The translations under genes and the position numbers were made by a program. Below are positions 1 through 9,263 of a DNA stretch of 11,666 nt, piece by piece. Under the pieces are notes generated by a model. It had not been told where the DNA came from, did no database searches, and was given only the letters and a program-made list of their open reading frames with translations. The stretch spans positions 1 to 11,666 of the forward strand of contig MU401998.1 in NCBI GenBank assembly GCA_022579005.1, read 5' to 3'. Each line of letters opens with the position of its first letter. Position 1 is the stretch's first letter. The DNA is from Poronia punctata (lineage: Eukaryota > Ascomycota > Sordariomycetes > Xylariales > Xylariaceae).

Positions 1-840
1 TTATTAACTTTAAATAGTAAGGTTTTAGCTTGCTATAGTTATAATAAGTAATTAAAAGTTAAAGCTTAACTTTAAAAAAAAAGTTTAAAAAATAGCTACT
101 ATATTTAAAAAAAGTAATAAGTATATAATATTAATAAGTTAAATATAAGTAGTTATATTTTATAAATATATTAACTTATATTATTAAGTACTTAGCAAAT
201 TTATTAAGTAAAGTAGTAGCAACTTTAAAAAAAATAATTTACTATACTAAAAAGCTAATAAATTTTAATATATATAACTTATACTACTTTTAAGTTTTTA
301 AAAACTAATAGTTTAAAAGCTTTTTATTTAAGTAAAAAATAGTAGCTTTAAATAATATAGCTTTTAATTAAAATAGTAGGCATAAAACGCTATATTACTT
401 ACTAATAAATTATATAACTTTAAAACGTATTTATAAATATATTATACTAATGCTTATATAAATAATATATTTATTTATAAATATATATACTAGCTTTTAT
501 AAGCTTTGCTAAAAAGTAACTATAAAAAATAGTATTTATTATTTTTTTATATACTAAAAATAGTATAAAACAATAATTTTATAGTACTAAAGTATATATT
601 TAGCTATACTAAATATATTATTAGCAATAATAATATTTTTTATTTATAATAAAAACTATATATTTTAATAGTAAATTTATTATAAAGTAGTATATAGTAC
701 TATATTTTAATTAAAATTTTTTACACTATAGTAAAATAAAAAAAGTAAAAAGAAAAAAAAGCTAAAAAAAAAAGTAATAAATAAAGCATTATATTTTTAT
801 ATATATAAAAGTTTTTTGCTAGTTTTTTAACTTAGCTTAG
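1..840. other. AT-rich decayed DNA, no gene recognised
   Basis: No reading frame stays open for a useful length on either strand; TAA, TAG, TTA and CTA occur every few bases. Most surviving C and G lie in GCT/AGC and ACT/AGT. A purine-rich, nearly all-A stretch near 735-780 and the T-rich stretch near 838-925 look like two arms of an inverted repeat, but both are low-complexity and the match is not exact. I infer RIP-decayed repeat DNA and see no promoter, RNA gene or element end. Confidence 0.6.
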
Positions 841-2280
841 CTTTTTTCTTTTTTATAATTTTTATTTTTTTTATTTTTTATGTTTATTTATTTTTAGCTT
901 TTTTTTTATTTATTTTTGCTTATTATAGTTATTTAAAGCTAAAGCTATAGCTACTAGTATAATAAATTTTAAAAAACTAAGTTTTATTTGCTTTATTAAT
1001 TAAAAGCTTTATAGTATAATTTAATAAAAATATTTTAATTATAAGCAATGTTTTAGTTATAGCAAATTTTAGCTTAAGCTGCTTATATAAGCAGCAATAA
1101 ATAAAAAGTATAATAAAAACTTTTATTATATAATTTAAACTAAATACTTTTTAATTAATAGCTACTTTAATTATAAAAAAAAATAGCTTAAGTTAAACTT
1201 TATTAAAATTTTAAATAATAAGCTAAACTTAAATATACTTATACTAAATTTGCTATATTTTTTTGCTTAACTTATTACTATTAACTACGCTTTAAACGCT
1301 ATATTTTTTTTTAATAAGTTTATAACTACTTTACTTTGCTTAACTTATAGTAGCAATATTAATTTTAAAAACTTTAAAATATTAGTTTTATATAAAACTT
1401 TAAAAATAAATAAGCTATATAATATTAATATAAGCATAAAAAAAGCTAAAAAGCAGTTAAAGTTGTTTAAAAAAATTAAGCATAAGCTAAATAAAGTATT
1501 ATATTTAGCTATATTTATATAGTTAAAACTATAAAAATTATATTGCTATTATAATAAAATTAAAATTTTTATATTTTAAAATAAAAAGCTAATAAGTAAG
1601 TTTAAATATTATTTTTTATTTTTATATAAGTATGCTAATATTTAATAAGCTTTATATAATATTAATACTTTTATATGCTTACTTAATAATTTTGCTTAAA
1701 ATAAAAGTAATTAGCTTTAATTATTTATTAAACTATTAGTTAATTTAAAATATTATATATATTTTAAATAAATAAATATAATAGTATAAAGCAAAATTAA
1801 TAATTAGTTATAAACTAAATTGCTAAAATAGCTTAAGTTAAATAGTAATAGCTAATATTGCTTAGTAAAAAACTTACTTAAAGAAAATAGGCTTATTATG
1901 CTTAAAGGCATTTAAACGCTTAAAGTATATTTATATATTTAGTACTAAAAAAACTTTATTTTTATTATAAACCTAGTAAAAAAAAGTAATGTTTTTGCTT
2001 TTAATTTAAAAAATAAAGTATTAAAAGCTTTTTTTGCTATAATGTTTTTAGTTAGCTAAAATAATAACTATAGCCGGCAACTAAAAAAGTATAGGCGTTT
2101 AAGCTTTTTAGTATAATTAATTAAAGGTTTTATACTTTTAGCTTAGTAGCTATATATAAAAAAATTATTATTGCTATTTTAAAAAAAGCTATTGCTATTA
2201 TTATTATTATTATTATTATTATTTTTGCTAGCTTTTTTATTACTTTAATTTTTTAAAAAAGTTTTAGTATTTAAGCTACT
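841..2280 (+). pseudogene. Decayed reading frame of unknown identity (+ strand, frame 2)
   Basis: I do not recognise this protein. Frame 2 is much poorer in stops than the other frames here: 1271-1519 is open for 83 codons, and 1381-1500 has no stop in frame 2 while each other + frame has several. Isolated TAA/TAG in the frame are what Gln, Trp or Arg codons become after C-to-T or G-to-A change. The readable part is rich in Lys, Leu, Ile and Asn, with short pieces such as KAKKQLKLFKKIKHKLNKVL at about 1442-1501. The 841-900 part is almost all T and may once have been Ser-rich. Near 2275 the open frame changes to frame 1 and runs through the 42-bp repeats to a TAG at 2470-2472, directly before the retrotransposon. 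It may be a host gene remnant, or an ORF of another transposon. No start codon or promoter can be assigned. Confidence 0.45.
2197..2223. repeat. (ATT)9 microsatellite
   Basis: Nine perfect ATT units, preceded by CTATTG-type imperfect units from about 2169. In frame 2 of the flanking decayed ORF the run reads as Leu codons (TTA, TTG, CTA). On the other strand it reads as TAA, TAG and CAA, which is what a CAA/CAG poly-Gln tract would become after RIP. The + strand frame has fewer stops around it, so the Leu reading fits the neighbour better, but either is possible. Confidence 0.85.
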
Positions 2281-2292
2281 AAAAAAATTAAA

Positions 2293-2472
2293 AACTTTAT
2301 TTTAGTTTACTTAATAAAACTTAATACTAACTTTACTATTATTTTAATTTATTTAGCAAAACTTAATATTAACTTTATTACTGCTTTAGTTTACTTAGTA
2401 AAACTTAATACTAACTTTATTATTGCTTTAGTTTGCTTAGCAGGACCTAATGCCGACTTTGCTAAAGTTTAG
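2293..2472 (+). repeat. 42-bp minisatellite ending at the retrotransposon
   Basis: The units are 2293-2328 (36 bp, 6 bp shorter), 2329-2370, 2371-2412 and 2413-2454 (42 bp each), then a partial unit at 2455-2472 starting GACTTTGCT. Differences between copies are mostly C/T and G/A. The 42-bp length keeps frame. Frame 1 is open from 2275 to 2469, and one unit reads NFIIALVCLAGPNA. The opposite strand gives ALGPAKQTKAI-type repeats, interrupted by TAA where CAA would have stood. The last full copy is the least mutated and keeps CAGGACCTAATGCC. The array stops where the LTR begins, so it was probably the insertion target or a neighbour of it; the right flank does not continue the array. Confidence 0.8.
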
Positions 2473-2651
2473 TACTAATAGGTTTATAAACTATCTATAT
2501 AATATGGCTATCCGGTAGATCTTATTACGTGACCTAAGGTTATAGAACCTTAGATAGATTTTAGGATAAAACCTCTAGATTTATAGACCTACTTAGTTTT
2601 TTAATTAATTTATTTTTTATATTTTAAATCTTAGGATTTTTAGTGCTATTA
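2473..2651 (+). repeat. 5' LTR
   Basis: It aligns without gaps to 11143-11321 with 27 differences in 179 positions. All are C/T or G/A. In 20 of the 27 this copy keeps the C or G and the 3' copy has T or A; in 7 it is the reverse. CCGG, ACGTGACC and AAGG survive only here. The outer ends are short inverted repeats (CTAATAG near the start, CTATTA at the end), as is usual for LTRs. No clear TATA box can be picked out of the AT background. Confidence 0.93.
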
Positions 2652-2660
2652 AATAATAGC
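2645..2660. other. Palindrome at the LTR/leader junction (primer-binding region)
   Basis: GCTATTA (2645-2651), two A residues, then TAATAGC (2654-2660) form a perfect 7-bp inverted repeat across the end of the 5' LTR. The primer-binding site should start here. I cannot match it to a tRNA 3' end after RIP. Several chromoviruses self-prime from the 5' end of their own RNA, so a tRNA match may never have existed. The 3' LTR has only the left arm. Confidence 0.4.
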
Positions 2661-3060
2661 TAGCAAGTTTGCTTAATTAGCTATACTATAACTATATACT
2701 ATTGTATAAAAAATAAGATTTTTATAATATATAGACTTAAAAATTTTAAATCTAAATAATACTAAATAAAATTATTTATTATTACTATTTTTTTTTAGGA
2801 TTATTATAAATCTTTATTATTTAAAACTTTACTTTTACTTTTTTAAAAAATTATTACTTTTTAAAATTTTATTTTTAAGTTTATAATATATATAACATTA
2901 TAATAAAGACAACTTTTATAAACTAATAAAAAGAACTTTTAAAAACTAAAAAAAAAACTATTTAAAAAATATATAGCCTTTTTTTTAAAAATTACCTATA
3001 TTATTAAAAAATAAATAAAAAAAATAGCAAGAACTACTTGCTTAATACTTTTTATAGTTT
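2652..3060 (+). other. Retrotransposon 5' leader
   Basis: This lies between the 5' LTR and the first stop-poor gag-region frame. It is T- then A-rich, with no convincing open frame until about 3060. No start codon, splice site or packaging signal can be supported. Confidence 0.45.
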
Positions 3061-4920
3061 AAAAATACTAGCTACTTTTACTTTTTTATACTATTACTAG
3101 CAAATATAAAAAAAGCTTAAAAACTTGCTTTTAATTATATAATAAAAGCTATAAACTTAAAAATAGATTTTTTTTTAATATAAGTAAAAAAAAGATAAGC
3201 TTTTTTTATAGTACTAAAAAGCTAGCATAAATAGTTTTTATACTTAAAACTATAAGCTTTTTTAAATATAAGCTTAAATTTAAAAAACTTAGACTTAAAC
3301 TAAACCTTTTGCAAATTTTTTTAATAAAAGCTAATAAACTTAAAACTTAACTAAAAATAAACTTATAAAAAAAATATAACTTTTAAAAATTTAGCTTATA
3401 AGTATAATTTAAGCTTAAAAGATAACAAACTTAAAAAATTAAAACTTTTAAGCTTTTATTTATTTTTAGCACTTAAAACTATAAAAAAATTAAAAAAAAA
3501 AGAGTATTTTTTATAAAAATACTTATAAAATAATATATTTATAATTTTTTATTTTTAGCATTAAGATTTTAATTACTACTATACAAACTAGTTAAAATAC
3601 TAAATATTTTAAAACTTATAAATACTTTAAAGCTTATAAATACTTTAAAGTTTATAAATACTTTAAAACCGTTAATAATAGCAAATAATACTTTACTAAT
3701 AAGCAATAGCAAATATGCAAAATAAATATTAACTTTTATAGCAAAGACTTTTTGCTTTTTATAAAAAAACTAAATAAATTAGATTTAAAATAACTAAGGT
3801 TTTTTTTATAAATAAAAACTTTAATAAGTAAGATTTTTTAATTTTAACTTAAAAGTATTTTTTAAATAAAAAGATTATATAATAGTAAGCTTAAATACTT
3901 ACTAGCAAAACGTTTTATTATTTAAAAATAGCGTTAAAAAATACTTTAAAAACCTAGCATAAGCAGTAGTTATTTATTAAAATTTTTTTTAACTTTTAAA
4001 AGGTAATACTTAAGCTTAGTAGTTTAAAAAATGTAGCTTAAAACTAAAAAAAAACATGTTAGTAAATAATAATAAAGCTTTTATTAAATTATATAAGCAA
4101 TTTTAAATGCTGCTAGCAAACGCTTTTATAGCACTTTGCAATTTTTAAAATATGTTTAGTATTTAATAGCTTAAAAACAGTATATTTATTAAATCTTAAG
4201 CTATAAAAATAATTAAATATATTAAAGCAACAAAATTAAAATTTTTTATTTAATAGTTAATATAAATTTATAATATAATATATTTACTTTTTTAATAGCT
4301 TATTATATAACTAAAGGCTAGTATAACTATTAATTAATTTTTTGCTTATTTAAAAAAAAAAGCTATAATATATAAATATATAGTTATTAATAATATATTA
4401 ATATTTATTAACTAATAACTGCTTAAAGCTATTTATATTTTAACCTTAACTTATATATATAATATATTAACTAATATTTAAAATATAATTTTTAAAAAAA
4501 AACAAAAATATATACTAAGAAAAAAACGACTATAATTTAAAATATAAAGATAACTAGCTATTTAATTGTAATAATAAAAGTATATAAAAACGTAGCAAGC
4601 TAACTAATAAGGTATAAAAACAAAACTAGTTTTAATACAAGGATTATTGTTATAATAATAGCTAAGACTAAGATTAACGTTATTAGCTTAAAAAATAAGC
4701 TAAATTTAAAAAAACTAAACTTTAACACTAATTTAATAAGTAAGTAAAATAATTACGTACTTAAAACTTTAAGTTTAAAAATAAAGTTTATATAGCATAA
4801 AATAAAGCAAATAAAAAAACTTAAAAAAAATAGCTTTAATAAAATAGCTACTTTTTTTTAAAAAAGGTTTTAAATAAGAAAAATAAATAAGTATATATTT
4901 TTTATAAGCTAAAAAATAAA
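3061..4920 (+). pseudogene. gag: Decayed gag region
   Basis: The position between leader and pol, and a patchwork of stop-poor + strand frames, point to the former structural capsid/nucleocapsid protein. Frame 1 is open or nearly open at 3061-3180 and 3361-3480. Frame 2 takes over at about 3602-3780 and contains a repeated 6-residue unit. Frame 3 is stop-poor at 4023-4130 and frame 2 is open at 4622-4740, returning to frame 1 by 4921. Several small insertions or deletions are therefore needed, more than in pol. Lys- and Asn-rich readings near the 3' end fit a basic nucleocapsid part, but no CCHC zinc knuckle can be defended because TGT/CAC codons would now read TAT/TAC. About 620 codons is long for a gag and could include other sequence. 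Identity rests on position. Confidence 0.5.
3611..3664 (+). repeat. Three 18-bp tandem units in the gag region
   Basis: Units 3611-3628, 3629-3646 and 3647-3664 are identical except for the bases at AAAACTTAT / AAAGCTTAT / AAAGTTTAT; each ends TATAAATACTTT. In frame 2 they read as a 6-residue repeat, K-(T/A/V)-Y-K-Y-F, with no stop from 3602 to about 3684. Frame 1 has a stop in nearly every third codon here. A repeat that keeps codon phase suggests it arose while the region was still coding. Confidence 0.85.
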
Positions 4921-5319
4921 AATAATTATAACTATTTGCTAGACTTTAAACTAGTAAATATAACTAAATTAGCATTTTTTGCTTTTAAATATTATAAGAT
5001 ATGCTAAAAATGCTATACTTTATTTTTATTATAAAACTAATATATAAAATATATAATAAAGAATTTATGCTATTTATAAAAGACTTTTAAAATAATATAT
5101 TATAGCTTAATAATTAAAAAAATTTTAAACAATAATTTAATCTTAATATAATTATTATTAAAAAAAGCATTTTTAATTATAAAATATATAAGATTTAAAA
5201 ATAAAATATATATAAACGCTAAGCTAAAAATATGCTAACTTTATACTACTTTTTTTAAATATATATATATAAAGCTTTAAGTATAATTTTTATACTAAAA
5301 TTATGCGTTTATAATATGT

Positions 5320-5660
5320 GCTAACTTAAAAGTATTAAATAATATAGTAAGCTAAAGATTTTTAAATAAATTAGGCGTTAAATATTAAATAAAATAAGTA
5401 TAAATTTTTTTAAAATATAAAAAAATTAAAAAATTAATTACTTTAGCTATAAAAGCTACATTTTTACTTTAAATTTAGTTAAATATAAAATTAAAAGTTA
5501 GCATGTTTATTATAGTATAGCTATATAAAGACTTAAAACTACAAATCTTGCTAAAAATACTATAATATAATAAATATAAAGTAATTATATATATTTTATA
5601 CTAATGCTTATATTTAAAATTAATATTTAATATAAAAATACTTATATTTATTTATTATAA
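5320..5660 (+). pseudogene. Probable retropepsin (aspartic protease) domain remnant
   Basis: The domain would have cut the Gag-Pol polyprotein. Frame 1 at 5332-5385 reads V-L-N-N-I-V-S-*-R-F-L-N-K-L-G-V-K-Y. Set against the retropepsin pattern (hydrophobic)-D-(S/T)-G-A-(S/T)-x-x-F-(I/L), the spacing agrees: Asn 5338 for the catalytic Asp, GTA 5347 for Ala (GCA), AGC 5350 for Ser, TTT 5359 for Phe. The codon expected to be Gly reads ATA, which RIP cannot make from a Gly codon, so this is the weakest domain call. Frame 1 continues with few stops to about 5640. About 220 codons without a recognised domain separate it from RT. Confidence 0.5.
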
Positions 5661-6319
5661 ATTTTTTTTTATTTAATAAAAAGTTATAATATAAATAAAT
5701 ATAATAATACTTTTATATATAATAATAATAATTTTTATAAAGTACGTTGCTTTGCTAAATAATTATTATTTAAAATATAAATAATAATATTTATTTATAA
5801 AAAATATATTAAGTATAATAAACTTAATTTTAAAACTATAATTAATATAAACTTTAGTGTATAAAAATTGCACTAATTTTATAGTTAAGCTATACTAAAA
5901 CTTTTATATTAGCACTATTAAAAATTTTAATATAAATAAAATAAAATAAATTAACTAAATAAACGCTTATATAATTACTATAGCTAACATTTATAAAAAT
6001 ATAAGTTTAGTATTTAACTTTATAAATAAAATACTTTACTTTTTAAAAATATTAATTTATAAAATAAATAAAGTATAAAACTTAATTACATAAAAAAACT
6101 ATAACTTACTATTAAAACTTTTATATATACTAAATAATATTAAAACTAGCTTAATTAAAATTAAAAATATTTTATATATTTTGTTTAAATATATAATTAA
6201 ATTTAAATATATTTTAAAAAAACATAATATATAAAAAAATAAAAAAATTATTTTAATGCTAAAAAATAAAAAGTTTAAAGTTAATTTAGTATAAAGCTAG
6301 CAATACTAATAAAAACGTA

Positions 6320-7080
6320 CTAAACTATATAAACTAAAAATTAAAAACTAATAAATACTTAATAAAATATTTAACAATTTTTATTAATAAAATAAATTAT
6401 ATTAAATAAAAAAACTAAGTTTTTTTAAATACTTTGTTTTTATATTATAAAAAATTGTTAAAAGAAAATAAAAAAGCTAAGTAGTTATAAATTTGCAATT
6501 TTTAAATAATATAATAATACTAAATATATACTTTATGCTTTATTAAAAAAATATAATTATAAACTTTAAAAATAAAAAGTTTATTTTTATATTTAATATA
6601 ATATTTTTTTTTTATTAATTACTAGTATACTTAAAGTATAAAAACTAAATAGTAATAATATTACTATAAAAGCTAAAAGTTTTAAGCATAGCTTTTATAA
6701 AATTTAAAAATAGCTTAGCTTATAGCTAACAGTTTATAAACTAAAAATTAAAATAATATAAAAACTACTACTATGCTTATATAAATAATATAGTTATTTT
6801 TAGCAATATAGCTAAAAAACACTATAAATACTTAAAAAAAATCTTAACTTTATTTTAAAAAATTAAGCTAGCTTTATTACTTATAAAGTTATTTTATAAA
6901 TACTTTAAAGTTAAACTTTTTAGCTTAAAAGTTAACAAAACTAAAATATTAATAACTAAATATAAAATAAAAGCTATTAAAAAAATTAAAATATTAAATA
7001 ATTTAAGTAACTTAAAAATATATATTAAAATAATAATATAGCTATATAAATATATTTTATAGTTTTAATAAAAAATTAAA
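6320..7080 (+). pseudogene. Reverse transcriptase domain remnant
   Basis: Frame 1. The first recognisable block, VVINLQFLN at 6481-6507, matches the gypsy VVIDLRxLN motif. KKFIFIFN at 6574-6597 matches the K-F-x-x-x-x-D block, with catalytic Asp now AAT at 6595-6597. YLKYKNQIVII and VLSIAFIKFKNSLAYSQQFI-like pieces (6622-6740, stop codons read as Gln or Arg) match the VYPxxRxRTxI and GxxNxPA..QRF blocks of fungal gypsy elements. The YxDD box is at 6778-6789 and reads Y-I-N-N, followed by IVIFSNIAKKH for the family's IVIFSDTAEEH. The thumb follows with LSNLKIYIKIII, as in LSNLKxYIGMTGWL. Both YxDD aspartates are lost by GAT-to-AAT change, so the enzyme would be dead even without stops. The family assignment is firm. 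Confidence 0.92.
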
Positions 7081-7715
7081 CTTTTATAATGCTAAAAAAT
7101 AGCAATGCTAGTAAAAAAATAAATAAATAATAAGATTTTATAAAAAAGTCTTATAAACTAGAAAAAATAAACGTTAAAAAAAGTATTTAATTTAACTTTA
7201 AAAAAAAAATAAAGTTTTTATATTATATAAAAAAACTTTTATAAAGCAGATTATTTTATATATTAAAACTATAATAAATAAGTTTTTTTTAAAATTAACG
7301 CTTTTATAAAAAAAGGTTATAAAATAATAATATTTTATTTTAATAATTTTTAAAATAAAAAACTTATTAATACTAATAATATATAATTAATTAAATATTT
7401 TAGCAAAATTTTAATAATATTAAAAAAGAAATACTATATAATAAAACTTAAAATGTTTTGCTTTATATAGCTTTGTAAACAACTTAAGCTATACTTATAA
7501 TTTTGCAAATATTTAATTATAGTTTTTATAAACTATTAAGCAATAAAAGGTATAGTAAACTAAAAAAACTTTATAATAATAAATATTATTAAAATAAATT
7601 TAAAATTAATATAAGCTTTAATTTACTTTAAGCAATATAAGCTTAATATTTAGCATATTTTAAGCAAAGTAAACTTAATACTTAATATATTATTTTAATT
7701 ATTAATAATTTTAAA
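7081..7715 (+). pseudogene. RNase H domain and RT-integrase connection remnant
   Basis: Frame 1. VFFKINAFIKKGY at 7282-7320 corresponds to the (V/I)xxDAS...GxGA block that opens gypsy RNase H, with the first catalytic Asp now AAC at 7297-7299. KYFSKIL at 7393-7413 matches the YFSRxL block. IKLKMFCFI at 7441-7467 stands for TELExxxxx, with Glu codons now AAA at 7444 and 7450. VFINY at 7522-7536 stands for VFTDH, with Asp now AAC at 7531. The conserved end HILSKVNLILNILF-TAA-L (7654-7701) aligns residue for residue with HIPGKxNxIPDALSRL. The domain would have removed RNA from RNA-DNA hybrids during reverse transcription. Confidence 0.9.
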
Positions 7716-7899
7716 TTACTAAAATAAAAAAAAAAGATTTAACTTTTTAAAAAATATTTTTAATAACGTTTTATTAAAATATATATATACTACTTATAAT
7801 ATAAAACTATTTAAAAAATATTAAAAAAAGTTAATTTAAAAATATAAAAAAAACTTATAAATAAAAAAGATATTATAAGCTTTATAACTAAAAAATTTA

Positions 7900-8930
7900 A
7901 TTTTAAAATTTAGGTTATAAAAAACTATAAAAAGTCTTTTATATTATATTTTAAAAAAATAATTACTATAATTAGTTATTTTTAAAAACTGTATACTTAA
8001 TTTACTATATAAAACATATAACTAAAAATACTACTTTAGTATAAAGAAAATAGCTTAAAACTTAAAATAATATAGTATTAAAAACTTAGCTTATAAACTA
8101 AAAAAATATATTTAATATTGCTTATAATGCTTAAAAAATAAAACTAATAAATTTAAACTATTTAAATTTTTAAAACTAATTAAAACGCTTAATATTTTTT
8201 ACTATATTATAATAATAAACTTTATTATTAAAATGTTTATAGTTTTTTTATAAAGTATATTTTAGCAAATTGTAAGCTATACTATATATAATTGTTTGCT
8301 AATAATAACTTATAAATTTAATAAAAAAATAATCTTTATTTTTAAAAATATTAAATATATAGCATTAAAATAAGCTACTATACTTTTAAAAATGCTATTA
8401 CTTTATAAATAAAAAATGCTTAGTTAGATTATTTTAAATAAAAACTTTAAATTTATATTTAAACTTTAAAAAATAATATTTATAAGATTAATAATAAAAC
8501 TAGCAAGATTTATAGCATATTATTTTTAAATAAATAAATAATTAAAAAAAAAATTAAAATATAAAAATAGTAATATAATACTACTATGTTATATTAGATT
8601 TTTTATAAATAAATATTATTATTTTATTATAATATATGCTTAATAATTTTAAGCAAAAAATAATAAGCTGCTTACTAAATAAAATTATACTTAGCTTTAA
8701 GCTAAAAAATGCTATATTTTTAAATTATATTTTTTTAAATATACTAAACTATAATATTTAACAAAATTTATACTAAAAAAACGTTTAAATAGTAATAAAC
8801 TTTATAGTAGTAAATATAAAAATTTAATATAATAAAATAAAAATATATTATAAATATAATGTAAGCAACAAAGTATATTTAAAATTTTATAAAAAATACT
8901 ATTTTTTTAAAAAGCTACTTTATAAATAGT
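7900..8930 (+). pseudogene. Integrase (zinc finger and DDE core) remnant
   Basis: Frame 1. The HHCC finger shows Tyr for His near 8017 and 8032 (CAT/CAC to TAT/TAC) and intact Cys codons at 8119 and 8128 in C-L-*-C. The core begins IFYYIIIINFI (8194-8226), equivalent to the PxxTIxIDFI start, with the first catalytic Asp as AAC at 8218. CLLIITYKFNKKIIFI follows, as in the LTVTDKFSKxxxxI strand. IILNKNFKF (8428-8454) stands for IxSDRDPKF with the second Asp at 8437. AYYF*INK*LK (8515-8547) stands for AYHPQTDGQSE with the catalytic Glu as AAA at 8545. FINKYYYF (8599-8622) fits the family's downstream FINEYxxxW part. The frame then runs to about 8930. It would have joined the cDNA to the host chromosome. 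Confidence 0.92.
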
Positions 8931-8941
8931 TATAATAAAAA

Positions 8942-9118
8942 GTTAAGCTTTTAATTATAATTTATAAAGTAAAAGACTTTATATATAAACTAAACTTTTT
9001 ATAATATTAAAAAATATATAAAGTTATATTTATTATATACTTATACTTAGTACTAAAAAAATAAAATTTATTTTATAAACAAAAACTAGTTTTAAAACAA
9101 ATTTATATAAATAAAAAC
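8942..9118 (+). pseudogene. Integrase C-terminal part in frame 2
   Basis: Frame 2 has no stop from 8942 to 9001 and reads IIYKVKDFIYKLNF at 8954-8995. This fits the YKVGDxVxL strand that starts the C-terminal DNA-binding part of gypsy integrases, Gly-to-Lys being GGA/GGG to AAA. A change from frame 1 is needed between about 8881 and 8942. The following GPY/F module is not clear. The frame is lost by 9120, where frame 3 opens. Confidence 0.6.
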
Positions 9119-9122
9119 AATA

Positions 9123-9263
9123 CTAAATAAAAACTTTTATAAAATTAAAAAGTTTATAGTATATAAAATAAATAAAATTAAAGCTTATATAATACTAAAA
9201 TACTTAGTTTACTAAAAAAAATACTTATTAATTTATAATTTATAATATTTTAAAAAAATCTTA
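9123..9263 (+). pseudogene. Chromodomain remnant in frame 3
   Basis: Frame 3. FYKIKKFIVYKINK fits the opening strand (Y-x-V-E-x-I-L-x-x-R). LKYLVY*KKYLLIYNL* (9195-9245) fits YLVKWKGYPxxxNSW position for position: the Trp codons at 9213 and 9243 are now TAA, Gly at 9219 is AAA, Pro at 9225 is TTA and Ser at 9240 is TTA, all expected RIP products. FKKIL follows for the xPxxNL helix. A chromodomain after integrase defines chromoviruses, where it is thought to direct integration by binding methylated histone H3. It needs two frame changes relative to the pol core. Confidence 0.85.

Noticed and set aside
735..925. Large hairpin or terminal inverted repeat between the A-rich and T-rich stretches
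   Set aside because: The arms are low-complexity poly-A/poly-T with inexact pairing; such matches are expected by chance in this composition.
2275..2472. Intact small protein-coding gene of 65 codons
   Set aside because: It has no ATG start in frame and consists mostly of damaged tandem repeats; it is better described as the tail of a decayed frame.
3601..3664. CRISPR array
   Set aside because: The 18-bp units are directly adjacent with no spacers, and the genome is eukaryotic in character.
4892..5010. CCHC zinc knuckle at the gag-pol border
   Set aside because: Cys/His codons could be hidden as TAT/TAC, but no frame gives the C-x2-C-x4-H-x4-C spacing convincingly; TGC codons at 5002 and 5011 do not fit it.
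5881..6060. Copia-type RT block (Q-x-D-x-x-x-A-F/Y)
   Set aside because: A partial resemblance was seen at 5947-5970, but the spacing to the next motif is wrong and the gypsy RT at 6320-7080 is clear.
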